Below are positions 25,394 through 39,200 of a DNA stretch of 64,000 bases, piece after piece (position 1 is the stretch's first letter; every line of letters begins with the position of its first letter). The DNA lies in the NCBI RefSeq assembly GCF_037975245.1, contig NC_092575.1, positions 18,368,841-18,432,840 of the forward strand. The letters run 5' to 3'. The DNA comes from Apostichopus japonicus (lineage: Eukaryota; Echinodermata; Holothuroidea; Aspidochirotida; Stichopodidae). The translations under genes were made by a program, and so were the position numbers. The notes under the pieces are model-generated. The model saw nothing but the letters and a program-made list of their open reading frames with translations, did not search any database and was not told the origin of the DNA.

Positions 25394-26018
25394 GCCTAGA
25401 TTTATATCAACTGCTGTCGTGGCGCGGTTGGTTGCTCTGTACCTCGAGAGCGTGACGTATTTTGGATCGCGGGCTCGAGACCAGGGTGGGGCCAGTTTGC
25501 TTTTGCCGCGATCTTATACGGTCTCTGGAACTTTAAGTATTAGAAACGAACCTAGATTTATATCAACTGCTGTCGTGGCGCGGTTGGTTGCTCTGTACCT
25601 CGAGAGCGTGACGTATTTTGGATCGCGGGCTCGAGACCAGGGTGGGGGCAGTTTGCTTTTGCCGCGATCTTATACGGTCTCTGGAACTTTAAGTATTAGA
25701 AACGAACCTAGATTTATATCAACTGCTGTCGTGGCGCGGTTGGTTGCTCTGTACCTCGAGAGCGTGACGTATTTTGGATCGCGGGCTCGAGACCAGGGTG
25801 GGGCCAGTTTGCTTTTGCCGCGATCTTATACGGTCTCTGGAACTTTAAGTATTAGAAACGAACCTAGATTTATATCAACTGCTGTCGTGGCGCGGTTGGT
25901 TGCTCTGTACCTCGAGAGCGTGACGTATTTTGGATCGCGGGCTCGAGACCAGGGTGGGGGCAGTTTGCTTTTGCCGCGATCTTATACGGTCTCTGTAACT
26001 TTAAGTATTAGAAACGAG
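25394..26018 (+). repeat. Small mosaic with alternating p66 C units
   Basis: G>C at p66 occurs at 25492 and 25804, exactly two units apart, with an ordinary unit between. p124 is G at 25394, A at 25550, 25706 and 25862, then G from 26018. A private G>T lies at 25996 (p102). This looks like a two-unit duplication next to a subarray boundary. Confidence 0.85.
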
Positions 26019-29000
26019 CCTAGATTTATATCAACTGCTGTCGTGGCGCGGTTGGTTGCTCTGTACCTCGAGAGCGTGACGTATTTTGGATCGCGGGCTC
26101 GAGACCAGGGTGGGGGCAGTTTGCTTTTGCCGCGATCTTATACGGTCTCTGGAACTTTAAGTATTAGAAACGAGCCTAGATTTATATCAACTGCTGTCGT
26201 GGCGCGGTTGGTTGCTCTGTACCTCGAGAGCGTGACGTATTTTGGATCGCGGGCTCGAGACCAGGGTGGGGGCAGTTTGCTTTTGCCGCGATCTTATACG
26301 GTCTCTGGAACTTTAAGTATTAGAAACGAGCCTAGATTTATATCAACTGCTGTCGTGGCGCGGTTGGTTGCTCTGTACCTCGAGAGCGTGACGTATTTTG
26401 GATCGCGGGCTCGAGACCAGGGTGGGGGCAGTTTGCTTTTGTTGCGATCTTATACGGTCTCTGGAACTTTAAGTATTAGAAACGAGCCTAGATTTATATC
26501 AACTGCTGTCGTGGCGCGGTTGGTTGCTCTGTACCTCGAGAGCGTGACGTATTTTGGATCGCGGGCTCGAGACCAGGGTGGGGGCAGTTTGCTTTTGCCG
26601 CGATCTTATACGGCCTCTGGAACTTTAAGTATTAGAAACGAGCCTAGATTTATATCAACTGCTGTCGTGGCGCGGTTGGTTGCTCTGTACCTCGAGAGCG
26701 TGACGTATTTTGGATCGCGGGCTCGAGACCAGGGTGGGGGCAGTTTGCTTTTGCCGCGATCTTATACGGTCTCTGGAACTTTAAGTATTAGAAACGAGCC
26801 TAGATTTATATCAACTGCTGTCGTGGCGCGGTTGGTTGCTCTGTACCTCGAGAGCGTGACGTATTTTGGATCGCGGGCTCGAGACCAGGGTGGGGGCAGT
26901 TTGCTTTTGCCGCGATCTTATACGGTCTCTGGAACTTTAAGTATTAGAAACGAGCCTAGATTTATATCAACTGCTGTCGTGGCGCGGTTGGTTGCTCTGT
27001 ACCTCGAGAGCGTGACGTATTTTGGATCGCGGGCTCGAGACCAGGGTGGGGGCAGTTTGCTTTTGCCGCGATCTTATACGGTCTCTGGAACTTTAAGTAT
27101 TAGAAACGAGCCTAGATTTATATCAACTGCTGTCGTGGCGCGGTTGGTTGCTCTGTACCTCGAGAGCGTGACGTATTTTGGATCGCGGGCTCGAGACCAG
27201 GGTGGGGGCAGTTTGCTTTTGCCGCGATCTTATACGGTCTCTGGAACTTTAAGTATTAGAAACGAGCCTAGATTTATATCAACTGCTGTCGTGGCGCGGT
27301 TGGTTGCTCTGTACCTCGAGAGCGTGACGTATTTTGGATCGCGGGCTCGAGACCAGGGTGGGGGCAGTTTGCTTTTGCCGCGATCTTATACGGTCTCTGG
27401 AACTTTAAGTATTAGAAACGAGCCTAGATTTATATCAACTGCTGTCGTGGCGCGGTTGGTTGCTCTGTACCTCGAGAGCGTGACGTATTTTGGATCGCGG
27501 GCTCGAGACCAGGGTGGGGGCAGTTTGCTTTTGCCGCGATCTTATACGGTCTCTGGAACTTTAAGTATTAGAAACGAGCCTAGATTTATATCAACTGCTG
27601 TCGTGGCGCGGTTGGTTGCTCTGTACCTCGAGAGCGTGACGTATTTTGGATCGCGGGCTCGAGACCAGGGTGGGGGCAGTTTGCTTTTGCCGCGATCTTA
27701 TACGGTCTCTGGAACTTTAAGTATTAGAAACGAGCCTAGATTTATATCAACTGCTGTCGTGGCGCGGTTGGTTGCTCTGTACCTCGAGAGCGTGACGTAT
27801 TTTGGATCGCGGGCTCGAGACCAGGGTGGGGGCAGTTTGCTTTTGCCGCGATCTTATACGGTCTCTGGAACTTTAAGTATTAGAAACGAGCCTAGATTTA
27901 TATCAACTGCTGTCGTGGCGCGGTTGGTTGCTCTGTACCTCGAGAGCGTGACGTATTTTGGATCGCGGGCTCGAGACCAGGGTGGGGGCAGTTTGCTTTT
28001 GCCGCGATCTTATACGGTCTCTGGAACTTTAAGTATTAGAAACGAGCCTAGATTTATATCAACTGCTGTCGTGGCGCGGTTGGTTGCTCTGTACCTCGAG
28101 AGCGTGACGTATTTTGGATCGCGGGCTCGAGACCAGGGTGGGGGCAGTTTGCTTTTGCCGCGATCTTATACGGTCTCTGGAACTTTAAGTATTAGAAACG
28201 AGCCTAGATTTATATCAACTGCTGTCGTGGCGCGGTTGGTTGCTCTGTACCTCGAGAGCGTGACGTATTTTGGATCGCGGGCTCGAGACCAGGGTGGGGG
28301 CAGTTTGCTTTTGCCGCGATCTTATACGGTCTCTGGAACTTTAAGTATTAGAAACGAGCCTAGATTTATATCAACTGCTGTCGTGGCGCGGTTGGTTGCT
28401 CTGTACCTCGAGAGCGTGACGTATTTTGGATCGCGGGCTCGAGACCAGGGTGGGGGCAGTTTGCTTTTGCCGCGATCTTATACGGTCTCTGGAACTTTAA
28501 GTATTAGAAACGAGCCTAGATTTATATCAACTGCTGTCGTGGCGCGGTTGGTTGCTCTGTACCTCGAGAGCGTGACGTATTTTGGATCGCGGGCTCGAGA
28601 CCAGGGTGGGGGCAGTTTGCTTTTGCCGCGATCTTATACGGTCTCTGGAACTTTAAGTATTAGAAACGAGCCTAGATTTATATCAACTGCTGTCGTGGCG
28701 CGGTTGGTTGCTCTGTACCTCGAGAGCGTGACGTATTTTGGATCGCGGGCTCGAGACCAGGGTGGGGGCAGTTTGCTTTTGCCGCGATCTTATACGGTCT
28801 CTGGAACTTTAAGTATTAGAAACGAGCCTAGATTTATATCAACTGCTGTCGTGGCGCGGTTGGTTGCTCTGTACCTCGAGAGCGTGACGTATTTTGGATC
28901 GCGGGCTCGAGACCAGGGTGGGGGCAGTTTGCTTTTGCCGCGATCTTATACGGTCTCTGGAACTTTAAGTATTAGAAACGAGCCTAGATTTATATCAACT

Positions 29001-32000
29001 GCTGTCGTGGCGCGGTTGGTTGCTCTGTACCTCGAGAGCGTGACGTATTTTGGATCGCGGGCTCGAGACCAGGGTGGGGGCAGTTTGCTTTTGCCGCGAT
29101 CTTATACGGTCTCTGGAACTTTAAGTATTAGAAACGAGCCTAGATTTATATCAACTGCTGTCGTGGCGCGGTTGGTTGCTCTGTACCTCGAGAGCGTGAC
29201 GTATTTTGGATCGCGGGCTCGAGACCAGGGTGGGGGCAGTTTGCTTTTGCCGCGATCTTATACGGTCTCTGGAACTTTAAGTATTAGAAACGAGCCTAGA
29301 TTTATATCAACTGCTGTCGTGGCGCGGTTGGTTGCTCTGTACCTCGAGAGCGTGACGTATTTTGGATCGCGGGCTCGAGACCAGGGTGGGGGCAGTTTGC
29401 TTTTGCCGCGATCTTATACGGTCTCTGGAACTTTAAGTATTAGAAACGAGCCTAGATTTATATCAACTGCTGTCGTGGCGCGGTTGGTTGCTCTGTACCT
29501 CGAGAGCGTGACGTATTTTGGATCGCGGGCTCGAGACCAGGGTGGGGGCAGTTTGCTTTTGCCGCGATCTTATACGGTCTCTGGAACTTTAAGTATTAGA
29601 AACGAGCCTAGATTTATATCAACTGCTGTCGTGGCGCGGTTGGTTGCTCTGTACCTCGAGAGCGTGACGTATTTTGGATCGCGGGCTCGAGACCAGGGTG
29701 GGGGCAGTTTGCTTTTGCCGCGATCTTATACGGTCTCTGGAACTTTAAGTATTAGAAACGAGCCTAGATTTATATCAACTGCTGTCGTGGCGCGGTTGGT
29801 TGCTCTGTACCTCGAGAGCGTGACGTATTTTGGATCGCGGGCTCGAGACCAGGGTGGGGGCAGTTTGCTTTTGCCGCGATCTTATACGGTCTCTGGAACT
29901 TTAAGTATTAGAAACGAGCCTAGATTTATATCAACTGCTGTCGTGGCGCGGTTGGTTGCTCTGTACCTCGAGAGCGTGACGTATTTTGGATCGCGGGCTC
30001 GAGACCAGGGTGGGGGCAGTTTGCTTTTGCCGCGATCTTATACGGTCTCTGGAACTTTAAGTATTAGAAACGAGCCTAGATTTATATCAACTGCTGTCGT
30101 GGCGCGGTTGTTGCTCTGTACCTCGAGAGCGTGACGTATTTTGGATCGCGGGCTCGAGACCAGGGTGGGGGCAGTTTGCTTTTGCCGCGATCTTATACGG
30201 TCTCTGGAACTTTAAGTATTAGAAACGAGCCTAGATTTATATCAACTGCTGTCGTGGCGCGGTTGGTTGCTCTGTACCTCGAGAGCGTGACGTATTTTGG
30301 ATCGCGGGCTCGAGACCAGGGTGGGGGCAGTTTGCTTTTGCCGCGATCTTATACGGTCTCTGGAACTTTAAGTATTAGAAACGAGCCTAGATTTATATCA
30401 ACTGCTGTCGTGGCGCGGTTGGTTGCTCTGTACCTCGAGAGCGTGACGTATTTTGGATCGCGGGCTCGAGACCAGGGTGGGGGCAGTTTGCTTTTGCCGC
30501 GATCTTATACGGTCTCTGGAACTTTAAGTATTAGAAACGAGCCTAGATTTATATCAACTGCTGTCGTGGCGCGGTTGGTTGCTCTGTACCTCGAGAGCGT
30601 GACGTATTTTGGATCGCGGGCTCGAGACCAGGGTGGGGGCAGTTTGCTTTTGCCGCGATCTTATACGGTCTCTGGAACTTTAAGTATTAGAAACGAGCCT
30701 AGATTTATATCAACTGCTGTCGTGGCGCGGTTGGTTGCTCTGTACCTCGAGAGCGTGACGTATTTTGGATCGCGGGCTCGAGACCAGGGTGGGGGCAGTT
30801 TGCTTTTGCCGCGATCTTATACGGTCTCTGGAACTTTAAGTATTAGAAACGAGCCTAGATTTATATCAACTGCTGTCGTGGCGCGGTTGGTTGCTCTGTA
30901 CCTCGAGAGCGTGACGTATTTTGGATCGCGGGCTCGAGACCAGGGTGGGGGCAGTTTGCTTTTGCCGCGATCTTATACGGTCTCTGGAACTTTAAGTATT
31001 AGAAACGAGCCTAGATTTATATCAACTGCTGTCGTGGCGCGGTTGGTTGCTCTGTACCTCGAGAGCGTGACGTATTTTGGATCGCGGGCTCGAGACCAGG
31101 GTGGGGGCAGTTTGCTTTTGCCGCGATCTTATACGGTCTCTGGAACTTTAAGTATTAGAAACGAGCCTAGATTTATATCAACTGCTGTCGTGGCGCGGTT
31201 GGTTGCTCTGTACCTCGAGAGCGTGACGTATTTTGGATCGCGGGCTCGAGACCAGGGTGGGGGCAGTTTGCTTTTGCCGCGATCTTATACGGTCTCTGGA
31301 ACTTTAAGTATTAGAAACGAGCCTAGATTTATATCAACTGCTGTCGTGGCGCGGTTGGTTGCTCTGTACCTCGAGAGCGTGACGTATTTTGGATCGCGGG
31401 CTCGAGACCAGGGTGGGGGCAGTTTGCTTTTGCCGCGATCTTATACGGTCTCTGGAACTTTAAGTATTAGAAACGAGCCTAGATTTATATCAACTGCTGT
31501 CGTGGCGCGGTTGGTTGCTCTGTACCTCGAGAGCGTGACGTATTTTGGATCGCGGGCTCGAGACCAGGGTGGGGGCAGTTTGCTTTTGCCGCGATCTTAT
31601 ACGGTCTCTGGAACTTTAAGTATTAGAAACGAGCCTAGATTTATATCAACTGCTGTCGTGGCGCGGTTGGTTGCTCTGTACCTCGAGAGCGTGACGTATT
31701 TTGGATCGCGGGCTCGAGACCAGGGTGGGGGCAGTTTGCTTTTGCCGCGATCTTATACGGTCTCTGGAACTTTAAGTATTAGAAACGAGCCTAGATTTAT
31801 ATCAACTGCTGTCGTGGCGCGGTTGGTTGCTCTGTACCTCGAGAGCGTGACGTATTTTGGATCGCGGGCTCGAGACCAGGGTGGGGGCAGTTTGCTTTTG
31901 CCGCGATCTTATACGGTCTCTGGAACTTTAAGTATTAGAAACGAGCCTAGATTTATATCAACTGCTGTCGTGGCGCGGTTGGTTGCTCTGTACCTCGAGA

Positions 32001-34909
32001 GCGTGACGTATTTTGGATCGCGGGCTCGAGACCAGGGTGGGGGCAGTTTGCTTTTGCCGCGATCTTATACGGTCTCTGGAACTTTAAGTATTAGAAACGA
32101 GCCTAGATTTATATCAACTGCTGTCGTGGCGCGGTTGGTTGCTCTGTACCTCGAGAGCGTGACGTATTTTGGATCGCGGGCTCGAGACCAGGGTGGGGGC
32201 AGTTTGCTTTTGCCGCGATCTTATACGGTCTCTGGAACTTTAAGTATTAGAAACGAGCCTAGATTTATATCAACTGCTGTCGTGGCGCGGTTGGTTGCTC
32301 TGTACCTCGAGAGCGTGACGTATTTTGGATCGCGGGCTCGAGACCAGGGTGGGGGCAGTTTGCTTTTGCCGCGATCTTATACGGTCTCTGGAACTTTAAG
32401 TATTAGAAACGAGCCTAGATTTATATCAACTGCTGTCGTGGCGCGGTTGGTTGCTCTGTACCTCGAGAGCGTGACGTATTTTGGATCGCGGGCTCGAGAC
32501 CAGGGTGGGGGCAGTTTGCTTTTGCCGCGATCTTATACGGTCTCTGGAACTTTAAGTATTAGAAACGAGCCTAGATTTATATCAACTGCTGTCGTGGCGC
32601 GGTTGGTTGCTCTGTACCTCGAGAGCGTGACGTATTTTGGATCGCGGGCTCGAGACCAGGGTGGGGGCAGTTTGCTTTTGCCGCGATCTTATACGGTCTC
32701 TGGAACTTTAAGTATTAGAAACGAGCCTAGATTTATATCAACTGCTGTCGTGGCGCGGTTGGTTGCTCTGTACCTCGAGAGCGTGACGTATTTTGGATCG
32801 CGGGCTCGAGACCAGGGTGGGGGCAGTTTGCTTTTGCCGCGATCTTATACGGTCTCTGGAACTTTAAGTATTAGAAACGAGCCTAGATTTATATCAACTG
32901 CTGTCGTGGCGCGGTTGGTTGCTCTGTACCTCGAGAGCGTGACGTATTTTGGATCGCGGGCTCGAGACCAGGGTGGGGGCAGTTTGCTTTTGCCGCGATC
33001 TTATACGGTCTCTGGAACTTTAAGTATTAGAAACGAGCCTAGATTTATATCAACTGCTGTCGTGGCGCGGTTGGTTGCTCTGTACCTCGAGAGCGTGACG
33101 TATTTTGGATCGCGGGCTCGAGACCAGGGTGGGGGCAGTTTGCTTTTGCCGCGATCTTATACGGTCTCTGGAACTTTAAGTATTAGAAACGAGCCTAGAT
33201 TTATATCAACTGCTGTCGTGGCGCGGTTGGTTGCTCTGTACCTCGAGAGCGTGACGTATTTTGGATCGCGGGCTCGAGACCAGGGTGGGGGCAGTTTGCT
33301 TTTGCCGCGATCTTATACGGTCTCTGGAACTTTAAGTATTAGAAACGAGCCTAGATTTATATCAACTGCTGTCGTGGCGCGGTTGGTTGCTCTGTACCTC
33401 GAGAGCGTGACGTATTTTGGATCGCGGGCTCGAGACCAGGGTGGGGGCAGTTTGCTTTTGCCGCGATCTTATACGGTCTCTGGAACTTTAAGTATTAGAA
33501 ACGAGCCTAGATTTATATCAACTGCTGTCGTGGCGCGGTTGGTTGCTCTGTACCTCGAGAGCGTGACGTATTTTGGATCGCGGGCTCGAGACCAGGGTGG
33601 GGGCAGTTTGCTTTTGCCGCGATCTTATACGGTCTCTGGAACTTTAAGTATTAGAAACGAGCCTAGATTTATATCAACTGCTGTCGTGGCGCGGTTGGTT
33701 GCTCTGTACCTCGAGAGCGTGACGTATTTTGGATCGCGGGCTCGAGACCAGGGTGGGGGCAGTTTGCTTTTGCCGCGATCTTATACGGTCTCTGGAACTT
33801 TAAGTATTAGAAACGAGCCTAGATTTATATCAACTGCTGTCGTGGCGCGGTTGGTTGCTCTGTACCTCGAGAGCGTGACGTATTTTGGATCGCGGGCTCG
33901 AGACCAGGGTGGGGGCAGTTTGCTTTTGCCGCGATCTTATACGGTCTCTGGAACTTTAAGTATTAGAAACGAGCCTAGATTTATATCAACTGCTGTCGTG
34001 GCGCGGTTGGTTGCTCTGTACCTCGAGAGCGTGACGTATTTTGGATCGCGGGCTCGAGACCAGGGTGGGGGCAGTTTGCTTTTGCCGCGATCTTATACGG
34101 TCTCTGGAACTTTAAGTATTAGAAACGAGCCTAGATTTATATCAACTGCTGTCGTGGCGCGGTTGGTTGCTCTGTACCTCGAGAGCGTGACGTATTTTGG
34201 ATCGCGGGCTCGAGACCAGGGTGGGGGCAGTTTGCTTTTGCCGCGATCTTATACGGTCTCTGGAACTTTAAGTATTAGAAACGAGCCTAGATTTATATCA
34301 ACTGCTGTCGTGGCGCGGTTGGTTGCTCTGTACCTCGAGAGCGTGACGTATTTTGGATCGCGGGCTCGAGACCAGGGTGGGGGCAGTTTGCTTTTGCCGC
34401 GATCTTATACGGTCTCTGGAACTTTAGGTATTAGAAACGAGCCTAGATTTATATCAACTGCTGTCGTGGCGCGGTTGGTTGCTCTGTACCTCGAGAGCGT
34501 GACGTATTTTGGATCGCGGGCTCGAGACCAGGGTGGGGGCAGTTTGCTTTTGCCGCGATCTTATACGGTCTCTGGAACTTTAGGTATTAGAAACGAGCCT
34601 AGATTTATATCAACTGCTGTCGTGGCGCGGTTGGTTGCTCTGTACCTCGAGAGCGTGACGTATTTTGGATCGCGGGCTCGAGACCAGGGTGGGGGCAGTT
34701 TGCTTTTGCCGCGATCTTATACGGTCTCTGGAACTTTAAGTATTAGAAACGAGCCTAGATTTATATCAACTGCTGTCGTGGCGCGGTTGGTTGCTCTGTA
34801 CCTCGAGAGCGTGACGTATTTTGGATCGCGGGCTCGAGACCAGGGTGGGGGCAGTTTGCTTTTGCCGCGATCTTATACGGTCTCTGGAACTTTAAGTATT
34901 AGAAACGAG
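26018..34909 (+). repeat. Long uniform subarray, p124 G
   Basis: About 58 units are almost identical. Exceptions are a tandem CC>TT at 26442-26443, a lone p96 C at 26614, one G lost at ~30110 and A>G at p110 in two adjacent units (34427, 34583). It resembles the uniform stretch at 11978-17971 and may share its founder type. Confidence 0.9.
30107..30112 (+). other. Single-base deletion shifting repeat register
   Basis: The usual ggttggttgc at the p156/p1 junction reads ggttgttgc here, one G short. It is the third and last length change in the window and the only one outside the p34-37 T run. It falls in the D-loop-like part of the tRNA-like module. Downstream unit starts are offset by 3 from multiples of 156. 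Confidence 0.9.
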
Positions 34910-35045
34910 CCTAGATTTATATCAACTGCTGTCGTGGCGCGGTTGGTTGCTCTGTACCTCGAGAGCGTGACGTATTTTGGATCGCGGGCTCGAGACCAGG
35001 GTGGGGGCAGTTTGCTTTTGCCGCGATCTTATACGGTCTCTGGAA

Positions 35046-36290
35046 CTTTAAGTATTAGAAACGAACCTAGATTTATATCAACTGCTGTCGTGGCGCGGTT
35101 GGTTGCTCTGTACCTCGAGAGCGTGACGTATTTTGGATCGCGGGCTCGAGACCAGGGTGGGGGCAGTTTGCTTTTGCCGCGATCTTATACGGTCTCTGGA
35201 ACTTTAAGTATTAGAAACGAGCCTAGATTTATATCAACTGCTGTCGTGGCGCGGTTGGTTGCTCTGTACCTCGAGAGCGTGACGTATTTTGGATCGCGGG
35301 CTCGAGACCAGGGTGGGGGCAGTTTGCTTTTGCCGCGATCTTATACGGTCTCTGGAACTTTAAGTATTAGAAACGAGCCTAGATTTATATCAACTGCTGT
35401 CGCGGCGCGGTTGGTTGCTCTGTACCTCGAGAGCGTGACGTATTTTGGATCGCGGGCTCGAGACCAGGGTGGGGGCAGTTTGCTTTTGCCGCGATCTTAT
35501 ACGGTCTCTGGAACTTTAAGTATTAGAAACGAACCTAGATTTATATCAACTGCTGTCGCGGCGCGTTTGGTTGCTCTGTACCTCGAGAGCGTGACGTATT
35601 TTGGATCGCGGGCTCGAGACCAGGGTGGGGGCAGTTTGCTTTTGCCGCGATCTTATACGGTCTCTGGAACTTTAAGTATTAGAAACGAACCTAGATTTAT
35701 ATCAACTGCTGTCGCGGCGCGGTTGGTTGCTCTGTACCTCGAGAGCGTGACGTATTTTGGATCGCGGGCTCGAGACCAGGGTGGGGGCAGTTTGCTTTTG
35801 CCGCGATCTTATACGGTCTCTGGAACTTTAAGTATTAGAAACGAACCTAGATTTATATCAACTGCTGTCGCGGCGCTGTTGGTTGCTCTGTACCTCGAGA
35901 GCGTGACGTATTTTGGATCGCGGGCTCGAGACCAGGGTGGGGGCAGTTTGCTTTTGCCGCGATCTTATACGGTCTCTGGAACTTTAAGTATTAGAAACGA
36001 ACCTAGATTTATATCAACTGCTGTCGTGGCGCGGTTGGTTGCTCTGTACCTCGAGAGCGTGACGTATTTTGGATCGCGGGCTCGAGACCAGGGTGGGGGC
36101 AGTTTGCTTTTGCCGCGATCTTATACGGTCTCTGGAACTTTAAGTATTAGAAACGAACCTAGATTTATATCAACTGCTGTCGCGGCGCGGTTGGTTGCTC
36201 TGTACCTCGAGAGCGTGACGTATTTTGGATCGCGGGCTCGAGACCAGGGTGGGGGCAGTTTGCTTTTGCCGCGATCTTATACGGTCTCTG
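35046..36290 (+). repeat. 12-unit-period duplication, copy 1
   Basis: About eight units carry an ordered set of markers: p124 A, G, G, then p150 C with p1 G>T (35566), p150 C, p150 C with p156 G>T (35877), a p150 T unit, then p150 C. The same order recurs 1872 bp downstream (exactly 12 units). The p1 and p156 changes are otherwise absent from the window. Markers between the copies (36895 G>C, 37032 G>T) are private. Confidence 0.88.
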
Positions 36291-39200
36291 GAACTTTAAG
36301 TATTAGAAACGAGCCTAGATTTATATCAACTGCTGTCGTGGCGCGGTTGGTTGCTCTGTACCTCGAGAGCGTGACGTATTTTGGATCGCGGGCTCGAGAC
36401 CAGGGTGGGGGCAGTTTGCTTTTGCCGCGATCTTATACGGTCTCTGGAACTTTAAGTATTAGAAACGAGCCTAGATTTATATCAACTGCTGTCGTGGCGC
36501 GGTTGGTTGCTCTGTACCTCGAGAGCGTGACGTATTTTGGATCGCGGGCTCGAGACCAGGGTGGGGGCAGTTTGCTTTTGCCGCGATCTTATACGGTCTC
36601 TGGAACTTTAAGTATTAGAAACGAACCTAGATTTATATCAACTGCTGTCGCGGCGCGGTTGGTTGCTCTGTACCTCGAGAGCGTGACGTATTTTGGATCG
36701 CGGGCTCGAGACCAGGGTGGGGGCAGTTTGCTTTTGCCGCGATCTTATACGGTCTCTGGAACTTTAAGTATTAGAAACGAACCTAGATTTATATCAACTG
36801 CTGTCGTGGCGCGGTTGGTTGCTCTGTACCTCGAGAGCGTGACGTATTTTGGATCGCGGGCTCGAGACCAGGGTGGGGGCAGTTTGCTTTTGCCCCGATC
36901 TTATACGGTCTCTGGAACTTTAAGTATTAGAAACGAACCTAGATTTATATCAACTGCTGTCGTGGCGCGGTTGGTTGCTCTGTACCTCGAGAGCGTGACG
37001 TATTTTGGATCGCGGGCTCGAGACCAGGGTGTGGGCAGTTTGCTTTTGCCGCGATCTTATACGGTCTCTGGAACTTTAAGTATTAGAAACGAGCCTAGAT
37101 TTATATCAACTGCTGTCGTGGCGCGGTTGGTTGCTCTGTACCTCGAGAGCGTGACGTATTTTGGATCGCGGGCTCGAGACCAGGGTGGGGGCAGTTTGCT
37201 TTTGCCGCGATCTTATACGGTCTCTGGAACTTTAAGTATTAGAAACGAGCCTAGATTTATATCAACTGCTGTCGCGGCGCGGTTGGTTGCTCTGTACCTC
37301 GAGAGCGTGACGTATTTTGGATCGCGGGCTCGAGACCAGGGTGGGGGCAGTTTGCTTTTGCCGCGATCTTATACGGTCTCTGGAACTTTAAGTATTAGAA
37401 ACGAACCTAGATTTATATCAACTGCTGTCGCGGCGCGTTTGGTTGCTCTGTACCTCGAGAGCGTGACGTATTTTGGATCGCGGGCTCGAGACCAGGGTGG
37501 GGGCAGTTTGCTTTTGCCGCGATCTTATACGGTCTCTGGAACTTTAAGTATTAGAAACGAACCTAGATTTATATCAACTGCTGTCGCGGCGCGGTTGGTT
37601 GCTCTGTACCTCGAGAGCGTGACGTATTTTGGATCGCGGGCTCGAGACCAGGGTGGGGGCAGTTTGCTTTTGCCGCGATCTTATACGGTCTCTGGAACTT
37701 TAAGTATTAGAAACGAACCTAGATTTATATCAACTGCTGTCGCGGCGCTGTTGGTTGCTCTGTACCTCGAGAGCGTGACGTATTTTGGATCGCGGGCTCG
37801 AGACCAGGGTGGGGGCAGTTTGCTTTTGCCGCGATCTTATACGGTCTCTGGAACTTTAAGTATTAGAAACGAACCTAGATTTATATCAACTGCTGTCGTG
37901 GCGCGGTTGGTTGCTCTGTACCTCGAGAGCGTGACGTATTTTGGATCGCGGGCTCGAGACCAGGGTGGGGGCAGTTTGCTTTTGCCGCGATCTTATACGG
38001 TCTCTGGAACTTTAAGTATTAGAAACGAACCTAGATTTATATCAACTGCTGTCGCGGCGCGGTTGGTTGCTCTGTACCTCGAGAGCGTGACGTATTTTGG
38101 ATCGCGGGCTCGAGACCAGGGTGGGGGCAGTTTGCTTTTGCCGCGATCTTATACGGTCTCTGGAACTTTAAGTATTAGAAACGAACCTAGATTTATATCA
38201 ACTGCTGTCGCGGCGCGGTTGGTTGCTCTGTACCTCGAGAGCGTGACGTATTTTGGATCGCGGGCTCGAGACCAGGGTGGGGGCAGTTTGCTTTTGCCGC
38301 GATCTTATACGGTCTCTGGAACTTTAAGTATTAGAAACGAACCTAGATTTATATCAACTGCTGTCGCGGCGCGGTTGGTTGCTCTGTACCTCGAGAGCGT
38401 GACGTATTTTGGATCGCGGGCTCGAGACCAGGGTGGGGGCAGTTTGCTTTTGCCGCGATCTTATACGGTCTCTGGAACTTTAAGTATTAGAAACGAACCT
38501 AGATTTATATCAACTGCTGTCGCGGCGCGGTTGGTTGCTCTGTACCTCGAGAGCGTGACGTATTTTGGATCGCGGGCTCGAGACCAGGGTGGGGGCAGTT
38601 TGCTTTTGCCGCGATCTTATACGGTCTCTGGAACTTTAAGTATTAGAAACGAACCTAGATTTATATCAACTGCTGTCGCGGCGCGGTTGGTTGCTCTGTA
38701 CCTCGAGAGCGTGACGTATTTTGGATCGCGGGCTCGAGACCAGGGTGGGGGCAGTTTGCTTTTGCCGCGATCTTATACGGTCTCTGGAACTTTAAGTATT
38801 AGAAACGAACCTAGATTTATATCAACTGCTGTCGCGGCGCGGTTGGTTGCTCTGTACCTCGAGAGCGTGACGTATTTTGGATCGCGGGCTCGAGACCAGG
38901 GTGGGGGCAGTTTGCTTTTGCCGCGATCTTATACGGTCTCTGGAACTTTAAGTATTAGAAACGAACCTAGATTTATATCAACTGCTGTCGCGGCGCGGTT
39001 GGTTGCTCTGTACCTCGAGAGCGTGACGTATTTTGGATCGCGGGCTCGAGACCAGGGTGGGGGCAGTTTGCTTTTGCCGCGATCTTATACGGTCTCTGGA
39101 ACTTTAAGTATTAGAAACGAGCCTAGATTTATATCAACTGCTGTCGCGGCGCGGTTGGTTGCTCTGTACCTCGAGAGCGTGACGTATTTTGGATCGCGGG

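Noticed and set aside
2-30134. Four very long reading frames (2-4633, 4594-7284, 7245-17972, 18009-30134) as giant repeat-protein genes
   Set aside because: They are one frame of the same satellite, ending only at repeat indels or a nonsense base. There is no ATG start, unique terminus or non-repeat domain, and variants are mostly missense.
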